Of a stretch of 64,000 nt of DNA, positions 10,600 through 20,111 are shown one piece after another (position 1 is the first letter of the stretch; each line of letters starts with the position of its first letter). This DNA comes from Hawksworthiomyces lignivorus. Its lineage: Eukaryota; Ascomycota; Sordariomycetes; Ophiostomatales; Ophiostomataceae. Where the stretch lies: contig NTMA01000055.1 in assembly GCA_002917075.1 (NCBI GenBank), positions 214,852-278,851 on the forward strand. The letters run 5' to 3'. The notes under the pieces were generated by a model, which worked only from the letters and a program-made list of their open reading frames with translations, was not told the DNA's origin and ran no database searches. A program made the position numbers and the translations under genes.

Positions 10600-11897
10600 A
10601 TGTTCCCGCCTGTGGAAGACGCCGTTCTCCGGAACAACCCCGAGTTTGCGGCCCTGTACACGACTCTCACCACGGTGATCTTGAATCCCGATGGCTCGAC
10701 GAAAAACGACGCCGGCGCGAAAGAGCGCGCAGCGGTTCAGGAGGTACATTCGTTTTCAACTCTTTTTGGGGGGTGCATTTTCATGTGAAAGACGCTTGCT
10801 CACGTGTGATACAGGAACTTAAAAATGTCCGCCTCAAGGCGGCCAAGAACCACTTGTTGGCGCAAGCCATAGCAACTACTGTGCCGGCGGCACCCTCTGC
10901 AGCCACAGCACTGCCGGCTGCCAAGGGAGCGGTAGCACGGCGAGCCGCGCGAGCGACAGGATCGGCGGGGGCAGTAGCAGCAGGTTTGAGCAGGCCCTCG
11001 GTGGTGGGAAAACCCACGGCCAGCGACCTCCCCCCCGAGCTGGTCGACCTGCTGCTGCTGCTGCCGCCGCTGCTGCAGGCTGGCGGTATAGCGGTGACGG
11101 GATCGATGACGACGACGACGACGACAGCGGCAGCGCCGTCGCTGTCGGCCGAGGACCTGGAGCTTCTGCTGACGAGCCCGCCGCTCAGCACGGCGCTCCC
11201 GCAGCACCTGCCGCGGCTGGCGGCCCTGGTGGGCGACAGCCTGCAGACGGCGGCGCGGGGCGTGGTGCGCGTGGCGCACCCGGTGACCAACCCGTCGTAC
11301 CTGCACCGCGGCGTGCCGACGCTGACGGCTGACGCGGCGGCGCTGCAGCAGGCGGTGGCGGCGGAGCGGGCTGCGCTGGCCACGGCGCGCCAGGCTACGG
11401 CTACGGCGCTGCAGGGGCTGCTGTCCGACCAGGCCCGCGCGCTGGTGGCGCTGCTGCGCGCCCTCGAGGCCAAGCACGGCCCCGTGGCGCGCTCGCTGTC
11501 CCTGCGCGCAACCGAGGTGGCGCTGGCCGCGCAGCAGGCCGGCCTGGTGGCAGCACCGCAGACGCGTGCGGCGGCCCAGCGCGCCGTGTACGGCGACGGG
11601 TCCGCCGCCGGCGCTGGCGGGCCGCGGTCTACCGCGACAGCTCTGCGGACATACGCCGACCACCTGCGCGACAGCACCGTCCGGCTAGAGGAGGCGGTGC
11701 GCGAGCGGAGGGCGCTGCTGCGGGAATACGGCGTGGAGGTGCCAGACGAGGAAGAGGAGGGCGCCGGCGGAGGGGCCGGGGCACGATCCGCCGCCGGCAA
11801 GGAGAAGTCTATGCGCGAGATGGCGCGGATGTACCGGGATATGGAGAAGCAGGTCGCTGACGCGAAAGGGGACCTGGCACGGCTTGCACGGACGTGA
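10600..11897 (+). CDS. Unknown Ala-rich protein with C-terminal coiled coil
   Basis: I do not recognise this protein. Two exons, 10600-10743 and 10815-11897, encode 408 residues. The 71-bp intron (GTACAT donor, GATACAG acceptor) joins in phase 0 as ...AAVQE|ELKNVRLK.... It starts MFPPVEDAVLRNNPEF, a compact helical-looking N-terminus with no signal peptide. Features in order: an Ala-rich basic region (about 65-115), a Leu/Pro-rich stretch LPPELVDLLLLLPPLL (about 125-140) that looks amphipathic rather than transmembrane, a short Thr run, then long Ala/Leu/Gln/Arg helices (about 230-365) and a final helix KSMREMARMYRDMEKQV typical of coiled coils. This architecture suits a subunit of a cytoskeletal or kinetochore/augmin-like assembly, but that is only an impression from layout. 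The gene itself is well supported by codon use and splice phase. Confidence 0.72.
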
Positions 11898-12254
11898 GAG
11901 ACTGCAGGCTTTCAAGAGACGTCTGCACTTTCTTTTTTACTTTTCAGCGCAGCATAGCATATTTTCATCGTATTCAGTCGCGTGTATTCGGTTTTTACGT
12001 CACAGGTTATCAAGAGAAACATGGTTTAGAAAATTGCTTGGCACGGATGTATCTAAGTTTATATTGTTTTTTTTTTGTTATTGAGAAGAAGGAAAAGAAA
12101 AGAAAAGATAGCCTCCAACATAATTTTACATCTAGGTCTAACTGTTTATTGGGTTTTCTTTTTCTGCCGGCGCTCTAAATTGTAAAACCGTCCTTTTCTC
12201 CGCTTGATTTTTTTTTACCGCCTCTCCCGTGGTCTCCTCCTTTTTTCCCCCTGC
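11898..12254. other. Convergent 3' intergenic region
   Basis: 357 bp of T-rich DNA between the 3' ends of the coiled-coil protein gene and the aspartate aminotransferase gene. Nothing else recognised. Confidence 0.5.
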
Positions 12255-14248
12255 TTAACCGGTGACCTTGAAGATGGACTCGGCCAGGCGGCCGACGTTG
12301 TCGGTGGTGATGCCGGCGACGGAGATGCGGCCGTCGCGGGTGCCGTAGACGGAGTACTCCTTGGCCAGGGTGTCGACCTGCTCGGGGGTCAGGCCGGTGT
12401 AGGCGAACATGCCGATCTGGCTGGTGATGTGGGACCAGTCGCGCTTGGAGCCGAGCTTCTCGAGGTTCTCACGCAGCAGCGAGCGCATGGCGATGATGCG
12501 GTCGGCCATGCCCTTGACCTCGCCGAGCCACTGCTGGCGCAGGGCGGGGTCGGCCAGGATGGTGGCGGCGACGCGGGCGCCGTGGACGGGCGGGTTGGAG
12601 TAGAGGGGGCGGACGAGGATCTTGACCTGGCTGTCGACGCGCTTGGCCTCGGCGGCGTCGGCGGCGACGACGCTGAAGGCGCCGACGCGCTCGCCGTACA
12701 GGCCCATGTTCTTGGCAAAGGACTGGGCCAGCACGGGCTGGTGGCCCTGCTCGACAAAGTAGCGCAGGGCGAAGGCGTCGCGGGCGGCGTCGCCGCTGGC
12801 GAAGCCCTGGTAGGCCATGTCGAAGAAGACAAAGTGGCCGGCCTCGCGCACGGCGGCCTCGATCTCCTTCCACTGCTCCTGGGTGGGGTCGACGCCGGTG
12901 GGGTTGTGGGCGCAGGCGTGGAAGAGGAAGACGGAGCCGGAGGGGGCGGCGCGCACGTCGGCCAGCAGGCCCTCAAAGTCGAGGCCGATGGTCTTGGGGT
13001 CGTAGTAGCGGTACTTCTGGACGGTCAGGCCGGCGTCGGTGAAGACGGCGCCGTGGTTGGCCCACGAGGGCGCGGGAATGTAGATGTTCTTGGGCTTGCC
13101 CTCGCCGCCGGGGTAGAAGCGCTCGATGAAGGCGGCGCCGATGCGCAGGGCACCCGTACCAGAGATGGACTGGGTGATGGCCAGGCGGCCCAGAGCCGGG
13201 CTGTCGGCGCCGTAGGCGAGCTCGGCGGCGCCCTTGGTGAACTCGGGCAGACCGGTGATGCCGGCATACTCCTTGTTCAGGCGCTGGGCGACGACCTTGT
13301 CCTCAGCCTCGCGGACCGACGGAAGGACGTAGGGCTTGCCAGCATCGTCGCGGTAGGCACCAACACCTGTAGAGAAGAGGAAGATGATTCGTCAACAAAA
13401 ATGAACGTGGTTCACACACACACACCAAGACGATAGTGGGTGGAGCGGGAGTGCTTTCGGCACAACCGCCGCTCGGAGCGGAACAGCCGCAGCCTCTCGA
13501 CCAAGACCAAAGAGCACACTACTCACCAAGGTTAATCTTCTTCTCGAACGGATCAGCCTTGAATGCTTCCGTGATACCTGTAGGTCCCCCTTGTTAGCGT
13601 GTGCCTGACTGTGGGGCGAGACAAAAAGAAAAAAAAGGCCACTTTTGGGTGGAGCAAAGGAACATGGGGGGGGGGGTCTCAGAGAGAAGAGCAGAGAGGC
13701 TTGGGGTGGGCGCCTGGCTGGCAAATATTGCGCTTCTTACCGAGGATAGCCTATCCATTGGCGATAGGAGCAAGAGACATGCCTTGTATCAGCACCGCAC
13801 ACACGAAAACTGTACCGAGAACGCAGAAACGGCTTTCTGGTTCTCATCCGAGGTTGAGCGAAGGCTACTTACATCCTAAAATTATATAACTGTCAGTAAT
13901 CGCACACATCCCACGACGCTCTTTACTTAATTGACCTCTCTTTTTCTTTTTTCTCCCCTCGCAACTTTTTTTTCCTTTTTTTCTTTGCTTCTCTTTTGTT
14001 TCCTTTCCTTTCGTCAAGAAAACCCCGCAACTTTGCAACTTCGCAACCTCTCAAACTCTCAACCTCACAATATAGCGCATTCGACCACAGCACAAGCCAG
14101 ATCTGGTCTAGAGATATGGACATACCGGAGGACCCTGGGGAACCTTAGCCCATGCTGAAGAAAAGCGAACAGCCGGGACCGCGAAGGCGGCCAGACGCCG
14201 GTGGGAGGCGCTGGCTTGGCGCGCCGATATTCTCAGAGCAGACAGCAT
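12255..14248 (-). CDS. AAT1: Aspartate aminotransferase, mitochondrial
   Basis: PLP enzyme interconverting aspartate + 2-oxoglutarate and oxaloacetate + glutamate in the mitochondrial matrix (malate-aspartate shuttle, nitrogen metabolism). Predicted exons: 14126-14248, 13873-13875 (only GAT), 13741-13750, 13527-13577 and 12255-13366, giving 432 residues in phase. Residues 1-30 ([20 protein letters not shown]...) form a basic, Ser/Ala-rich presequence. The core begins GPPDAILGITEAFK and [12 protein letters not shown], followed by [20 protein letters not shown] and [12 protein letters not shown]. The PLP Lys is about residue 281 in [16 protein letters not shown], and [15 protein letters not shown] comes near the end. 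The conserved Asp of PPDxILG is encoded entirely by the 3-nt exon (see findings). A Gcn4/Cpc1 site lies about 350 bp upstream. The symbol follows yeast mitochondrial Aat1. Confidence 0.93.
13873..13875 (-). other. AAT1: Predicted 3-nucleotide exon (GAT, Asp) of the aspartate aminotransferase gene
   Basis: On the minus strand the exon is bounded by TTTTAG and GTAAGT, both strong splice signals. A TACTGAC branch site lies about 20 nt before the acceptor. Its single codon supplies the Asp of the conserved PPDxILG start of the enzyme core. Skipping it would keep the frame and only delete this residue. Confidence 0.7.
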
Positions 14249-15803
14249 ATTTGAAGTTAAGGGACAACGGAAGAGGAGGAGGAGGAGAAAAGAATTGAGA
14301 AGACAGACAGTGTCAAGAGAAGAGAACGAAGAGGAGAGCAAAGAGGAACCAAAAGAGGGGAGACGAAACAGTCAACACAGAGGGATCAGGCCCTAAATAA
14401 AAGGAATGCTCGCTGTTGGAGAAGAAAAAGGTAAGGTGAGTTTGGAGGGGGAGAGGGAATAGTCGCAGGGCGTAAGGGAACCAGCGAGCGCAACCGCAGG
14501 ACCAACGGAGAGAATCGGATCCGTGCTTGTGGGGGACTTTGAGGGGGGGAATGATGAGACGATTTGCTGGGGGTGTTTTTGTTTTTGTGGAGGAAATTGA
14601 CTCAAAAAGAAAGGTTGGCGTGGATGAAGCGATGACAACAAGTGACGAAAAAAAGTGGACGAGAAAGATAAAAACGGTGAAAACAGCACGGAAAAAAAAG
14701 AAAAGAAAAAAAAAGGGAAAAAAAAATGGCAGCTAATGGAAAGCTATTTCCATCACCGAATCATGACCGATTCTCCCAATTTCCAGGAAAGATTGGCCAA
14801 TGACAGAAGCTCAGGCGGGTCCGGAAATCAGGGAAAAGACCAGTAGTATCGCCCAGTTGCCTGCCAGCAGCGACTTAGAGAAGAAAACGCAGAAGCAAAT
14901 GCAGACGAAGAAGAGCAGCAAATGCAGAGGAGAGGCGGCTGCATCGGGATTCTTAGCTGTTTTCCCGCTATAATTTCCCGCTTTTGGAAGTAATTCAGGA
15001 ACACGTAATGGCACAAAGCGAAACAAAGAAAAAGTGGCAGTCTGGATTGGAAACGAAAAGTGATGTCAGGGCTCGGGCCGCACATAACAAACTAAATCTT
15101 ACAATAATATCTGCTCCGTATATTATGTGAAATTCGTGTGTCGTTGCCTTGAGAAGTCGTTTTCTGGTTCACCTGTTGATGCTTCTATCATATGTCTTAT
15201 TTCTTCCAAGTACTGTACTACTATTATACTACCTACTATATAGTTATTTCACACTAGTTATATCGTTTCACGGTCGTGTTGTAAATTGCTAAGTGTTAGT
15301 AATTGTCCTTTTATCGAATGTGGTGAATCACCATAATACTAAGTAAACAATGGGGTTACGTCAAAGCCATCTTTTCAAACAGGCAATAGCCCCAAGAATC
15401 ACTGTCTCAATAAGATATAACCTTTTCTCGAAGACGAAGACAACCAGATCTGGCACCCCTTTAATGCTAATTGCACTGGGATGTTAAAATAATACACTAA
15501 CGCTGGCGCTAAGTTATCTAGGAACAACCCTCTCTTTCCCATCCCTTCTGTCTAGATGGGTACCGGATAATTTTGTGCTTTTGCGGATTGCAAAATGTAT
15601 TTTTGGTACTTAAGCGCTAATTGGACTGCGTATGGTAGGTTTGAGAGTCTTCATCATACGATCTAGTGTCCATTTTTGTCAGTTCTCTAACGGTCTTTTT
15701 TTTTTTTTTTTTTTTTTTTATAATTATTTTTCCCCCTCACCTAGTCTGTTAACCGACTGTTATGCCGGCCACCACAGTAGTCATGGTTATCCCAATGACG
15801 CTG
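14249..15803. other. Promoter of aspartate aminotransferase and 3' region of histidyl-tRNA synthetase
   Basis: About 1.55 kb without a supported gene. The part near 14250-15060 is purine-rich on the + strand, so pyrimidine-rich on the coding strand of the downstream gene. The part near 15100-15800 is AT-rich with a T-run of about 20 near 15700-15720. A TGACTCA is present at 14598-14604. Confidence 0.5.
14598..14604. promoter_or_regulatory. Gcn4/Cpc1-type site TGACTCA upstream of aspartate aminotransferase
   Basis: A perfect 7-bp TGASTCA palindrome 350 bp upstream of the ATG at 14248, in the same relative position class as the sites before argininosuccinate lyase and TRP5. Confidence 0.6.
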
Positions 15804-17326
15804 CTAGGCGCCGCCCCTCGGACGAGTCTCACTAGCAGATTCAGAGAGCAGCCTCTTGACCTCTGCGACCATGTCGTCTAAAGATACAAGCAGACCTTTA
15901 TCCTTCTCCGTGTTTTCAGCGCCTGGCGAAATAACCTTTACACGAACCTGCCCCGCCGCAACTTCATCTTCGCCGAGGATAACGGCCACTGGAACGCCCT
16001 GAGATGCATTAAACTGCTGGTGAGGACGTGGCTTCACCTTGGCCGTGAACTCTGCCCGAATTCCTGCCTCCCACAGACGGCACGCTACGGCCATGCGCTC
16101 CGCCACCAAACCATTGTAGTCCTTACCGCCGAACGCCATGACATATACATCAATGTCTCGCGCCAGCTCAGATACCCCCTTTTTCTGCTGCCGGGCCGAT
16201 AAAATTGTAAAGATGCGGTCCACGCCAAATGAGAGGCCTACGCAGGGGATTGGTTGCTTGCCGTACATGCCCACGAGTCCATCGTAGCGGCCGCCGGCAG
16301 CTATGCTGCCCACCTGGTTGGCCAGTCCTGGCTGCTTTTGAGGGATGACCTCGTAAATAAGGCCAGAGTAGTAGTCCAAACCTCGCGCTAAGGAGAGGTC
16401 GAAAGAAACCTTGTCGATCACGTCCATGGCCGAAAGGTACGAGGCCAATAGTGCCATATCAGACACACCAGACTGAATACTCTCGTTCGCCATAAGGGCA
16501 GCGTCCGCCTGCAAGAGTTGAACCATATCTTGAAGACCGCCGCTCTTGCGTACGTACTCGCCCACCTGGTCGGCAACATTGCTGTCGAGCCCCTTCTCCT
16601 CGACCATCTCTTTTTTTACGGCCTCCCATGGGGATTTGTCCAACTTGTCAACAGCTGCGCTAGTAGGCCGAATCAGCTTTGGTGGAACACCAGCCACGCT
16701 GAACAGGCCATCTAAAATACGCCTGTGGTTGAGTTTGATGGTGATGCTCAACTGCAGGGCAGTAAATACTTCGACAATGATACGCATGATTTCTGCATCG
16801 GGGATCATGGGATCGTAGATGCCCGCAATATCGAAATCACACTGATAGAACTCCCGGAGCCGGCCACGTGTGATAGCTGGCTGGTCGCGGCGGTACACCT
16901 TTGCAATCTGGTAGCGCTTGATCTGCTTGACGTTGCTGTGCATGGCAAGCCATCGAGCGAATGGAACGGTCAGGTCATAACGTAGAGAGCAGCGTTCGCC
17001 TCCCTGATCCTCAAGGTCGTAGATCAGCCGCGAGTCTTCGCCATATTTTTCTGACAGAATTTCTCGTAGCTCAAAGACTGGGGTATCTAAGGGAATACCG
17101 CCGTGCTGTTTGAAAACATTGCTGATTGTCTGGCTGTTGTAGAGGACGGGCGTGGTCATACATGTTAGGTGGCGCAACTTGGTAACATGCTCACTTGAAG
17201 TAGTAATCCGTATACATACAAGATATGGTCGCGGAGAAGCAAGTCTTGGCCAACCCAGTCGCGGGTGCCTTTGGGGGTCTTGAGCTGGACAGTCGTGTGA
17301 GAGGAGCCTGCGTTGGTAGTAGTCAT
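15804..17326 (-). CDS. HTS1: Histidyl-tRNA synthetase (class II)
   Basis: Charges tRNA-His with histidine. Exons 17220-17326 and 15804-17133 encode 478 residues from the ATG at 17326 (MTTTNAGSSHTTVQLK). The intron (GTATGT donor, ACAACAG acceptor) joins as RDHIFQTISNVFKQHGG, as expected for motif 1. Also seen: DTPVFELREIL, SLRYDLTVPFARW, motif 2 (RGRLREFYQCDFDIAG), histidine A motif LARGLDYYSGLIYEV, histidine B motif GGRYDGLVGMYG, motif 3 PCVGLSFGVDRI, and the C-terminal anticodon-binding domain (DVYVMAFGG ... EFTAKVKPRPHQQFNASQ ... VAVILGEDEV). A second in-frame ATG lies 46 codons upstream (17464). In yeast one HTS1 gene makes both cytosolic and mitochondrial enzymes from two starts, so the same is likely here. 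No TGASTCA site was found upstream. Confidence 0.95.
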
Positions 17327-17464
17327 GTTCAGAAGTACTGCACTATTCAAGGTGAGATTTGTATTCAAGGCAAGATTGATTCTTGTCTTCGTACACTGTA
17401 GTGGTGTTGGAAGGAGTAGGTGGTAGACGGCTCCGAAAGTGGGGCTAGTCTGGATGGTTTCCAT
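17327..17464 (-). other. HTS1: Alternative N-terminal extension of histidyl-tRNA synthetase, possible mitochondrial presequence
   Basis: The exon-1 frame continues without a stop to an ATG at 17464, adding 46 residues (total 524). The extension begins METIQTSPTFGAVYHLLL and is rich in Thr, Leu, Asn and Ala, with one acidic residue, one Lys and one Arg. This is a weak but acceptable mitochondrial targeting peptide. The dual-start arrangement is known for yeast HTS1; here it is inferred. Confidence 0.5.
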
Positions 17465-17952
17465 ACAAAACCAATAAGGGCCCTCTAATCTTACATTATC
17501 ATTACTTCAGAAATTTATTGCACGTGCTATATCCCGTGATCTGTGCTTCCTTGTCCGTGACAATAACACAGCTTCCTACTTTTCTTCTTTTCCTTCTTCT
17601 TTTCTTCGTTTTTTTTTTTAAGCAAAACATACTCTTTTTTTTTTTCTATTTTCTATTTGTTCCCTTTCCTTCAATAGAAGTCGCAATTCGGTGTACAATT
17701 ATAGTTCCAAAACATTCTAGGTATATTGGGTTTAAGCGGCACATTTCCTTTTTGGCGCATGTACTTAGTAACGAGAGTGCTTACAAGGAGTGAGTCGTCT
17801 TCTGATGAAGACCAAAAGTGGCTCCTCGGACAAAGGCACACAAACTTTAGGTGGAGCCGCTGGCGTGACAGCTGGCGGCGCCACCGCATTTTCCGTATCG
17901 TACCATATTCGAGTACATGCGCATGCATTGCGTCGTCTCTTTGGGTTCCGGT
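17465..17952. other. Intergenic region between histidyl-tRNA synthetase and amidohydrolase
   Basis: 488 bp with T-rich tracts near 17590-17660. It holds the promoter of the synthetase and the 3' region of the amidohydrolase gene. No gene seen. Confidence 0.5.
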
Positions 17953-20040
17953 CTACGCCACACCCGGCCCAGCTGCTCTGTGCGCGAGCGCGCCCCCGAT
18001 CCACGTCTCCAGGATGGGCACCGACGCCACGATCTGGCTCGGCGGTACGGCGCGCGGGTCCGCGCCCAGGACCACAAAGTCGGCCTTTTTGCCGGGCTCC
18101 AGGGACCCGATCTCGTCGAGCCGGCCCAGCTGCCGCGCCGGGAGGTACGTGACGCCAGCCAGCGCCTGCTCGAAGGTGAGGCGCTGGTCCGGGCCCAGCA
18201 CGGAGCCGTCGGCCTCGAGCACGCGGCTGGCCGCAGTCTCGACGTACTGCAGCGGGCGCGCCTCGCTGATGGGCGAGTCGCTGTGGAACGAATAGGCGAC
18301 GCCGGCGCGCGCGGCGTCCGCGGCGGGGTCCAGCCGGGCCGCGCGCGCCGGGTCCAGCACCCAGCGCGCAAACGTGTCGCCCCAGCGCCGCACGTGCGCG
18401 ATCAGGTGCGACACGCCGAGCCCCAGCTGCGCGGCGCGGGCCAGCTGCGCGGGCGTCACGTCGGCCGTGACGTGCTCGAGTCGGTGCACGTGGCGGGGCC
18501 GCCTGCGTCCGCCGCTGTTTCTGTCGTCGTAGCGGTCCGCCGGCGGCACCGCCTCGGCCGCCAGCACCCGCGCGTACACGCGCAGGGCCTGGTCGAGCGC
18601 GCGCGCCCCGTTGGTGTGCATGACGATCTGCCAGCCGCCGCGCACAAACGGCGCCACCAGCGCCGCCAGCCGGTCGTCGTCCGGTGGCGCGTCCAGCCCC
18701 GCGCCGCGCCGGTAGTTGAGGATCCCGTAGTTGTCCGGTTGGCCGCGGTACGGCGCGTACACGGCCGCCGTGAACCCCTGCGTCGAGCCGTCCAGCCAGA
18801 ACTTGACCCCGTACACGGCGCCCGCCGCCTCGCCCGCGTCCGTCAGCGGCCACGGCGGCAGCCGCAGCACGCCCTCCTCCGCCGCCGGCAGCAGGTGCTC
18901 CTCCGCCGTATGGATCGTCAGCGCCCCGTGCAGCCGCGGTAGCACTGTCCCCGCCGGCAGCGTCGCCCGGTCTAGCACGCGCCGCAGCAGCGCCAGGTCC
19001 GCGAGCCCGCTCAGCAGCCCGATGCCGCAGTCAAACGCTGTCGTGATCCCCTGCTGCGCCCACCGCCGCAGCACCGCCCGGCCCCCCGCCACCGCCTCCG
19101 CCGCCGTCGGCTTCTCCAGGCCCTTGCCGGCCGCCCCCACCGCGTCCTCAAACACCAGGCCCGTCAGCGCTCCGCCCTCGTCCTCCGCATCCTTTTGGTA
19201 GTTCTCGTCGTCCGCCGGGTACCCCTCTTCGCCCCGGCGGATGCCGATCCCCAGCTCCCGGAACGCCGTCGTGTTCAGATACCCCACGTGGCCCGACTGG
19301 TTCATCACAAAGACCGCCGTCTTCTCGCCGCTGGCCTCGTCCAGCAGCCCCCGCGTCAGGTCCGGATGTGCTGCCACCAGCGACGGGTCGAAGCCGTAGC
19401 CCGCAATCCAGCGCACCTCTGCATCCGTCTGCTGCTGCGCATTTTCAGGGGAAGCGGCGGTTGCCTGCCGGATCTTCTCCAGCGCGTCCTCCCGCGTCCG
19501 CACGCCGGGATACGTCAGGTTCAGGTACCGGTTGCCGTCCGCTATGAGAGCAGTCATCAGCAGGTGCACGTGCGGGTCGATGAAGCCAGGCACGATCGCC
19601 CGGCCGCGGTAGTCTCGGACTTGGGCATTGGCTGCCTCGCCCACCGCCGCCTGCACTTCCCCCAGGGTGCCCGTTGCCACGATTGTATCCCCGCGGACGG
19701 CAAACGCCTCCGTTGGGCTGAGTCTTCCGCCGGCTAGAGTAAGAACGGTGCCTCGGAAGATGACAGTATCTGTAGTTCGTGACGGTGCTGGCAGCGAGGC
19801 AAGCGCCGCCTCCGTTCTTGTTGTTGCCTGCGCTGTCGTAGATTTCTGCGCTCCGCCCGTCGGCGGGGCTGCCGCTGTTCTAGTCTGTGGCGATGCGATC
19901 TGCACTCCAATTTCTGGAGCCGGAGAATCTCCTCCTTGGTCATTCTTCCGAAGTGAAGCAAAAATCAATTTGTCAACCTCTGCCGCAGCCACGTCTGGGA
20001 CGAGGGTCCGGCTGAGATGGTCGATGCTGTCTCCGCACAT
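17953..20040 (-). CDS. Amidohydrolase-3 family protein, metal-dependent hydrolase
   Basis: Encodes 695 residues in one exon from the ATG at 20040 (MCGDSIDHLSRTLVPD). Residues from about 90 onward are the amidohydrolase-3 (YtcJ-like) fold: a small beta-sandwich strand set DTVIFRGTVLTLAGG, then VPGFIDPHVHLL with the metal-binding His-x-His at about 157/159, KFWLDGSTQGFT, VMHTNGARALDQ, LEHVTADVTP, YSFHSDSPISEARPLQ and the C-terminal signature SLEPGKKADFVVLGADPRAV. The substrate cannot be read from sequence; family members hydrolyse N-acyl amino acids, formamides or cyclic ureas. The N-terminal ~90 residues are low-complexity (Thr/Ala/Pro) and not part of the fold, so an unrecognised upstream intron or a different start is possible. 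No signal peptide, so cytosolic by default. Confidence 0.85.
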   Translation of the reverse strand: MCGDSIDHLSRTLVPDVAAAEVDKLIFASLRKNDQGGDSPAPEIGVQIASPQTRTAAAPPTGGAQKSTTAQATTRTEAALASLPAPSRTTDTVIFRGTVLTLAGGRLSPTEAFAVRGDTIVATGTLGEVQAAVGEAANAQVRDYRGRAIVPGFIDPHVHLLMTALIADGNRYLNLTYPGVRTREDALEKIRQATAASPENAQQQTDAEVRWIAGYGFDPSLVAAHPDLTRGLLDEASGEKTAVFVMNQSGHVGYLNTTAFRELGIGIRRGEEGYPADDENYQKDAEDEGGALTGLVFEDAVGAAGKGLEKPTAAEAVAGGRAVLRRWAQQGITTAFDCGIGLLSGLADLALLRRVLDRATLPAGTVLPRLHGALTIHTAEEHLLPAAEEGVLRLPPWPLTDAGEAAGAVYGVKFWLDGSTQGFTAAVYAPYRGQPDNYGILNYRRGAGLDAPPDDDRLAALVAPFVRGGWQIVMHTNGARALDQALRVYARVLAAEAVPPADRYDDRNSGGRRRPRHVHRLEHVTADVTPAQLARAAQLGLGVSHLIAHVRRWGDTFARWVLDPARAARLDPAADAARAGVAYSFHSDSPISEARPLQYVETAASRVLEADGSVLGPDQRLTFEQALAGVTYLPARQLGRLDEIGSLEPGKKADFVVLGADPRAVPPSQIVASVPILETWIGGALAHRAAGPGVA

Positions 20041-20104
20041 ATTTTCGTCTCTTCTGCCACCCGGAGAGTGTCTTAGGTCGCTAATTATACTACTCTTCTT
20101 CCAC

Positions 20105-20111
20105 TGAGTCA
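20105..20111. promoter_or_regulatory. TGAGTCA just upstream of the amidohydrolase start
   Basis: A perfect TGASTCA heptamer 65 bp upstream of the ATG at 20040. It matches the Gcn4/Cpc1 consensus, but the target gene is not a biosynthetic one, so it may be chance. Confidence 0.3.

Noticed and set aside
12204..13436. 410-codon plus-strand frame opposite aspartate aminotransferase.
   Set aside because: Gly/Asp/Val-rich antisense shadow; it overlaps the conserved enzyme on the other strand and ignores its introns.
17917..18942. 341-codon plus-strand frame opposite the amidohydrolase.
   Set aside because: Arg/Val/His-rich antisense shadow of a GC-rich gene.
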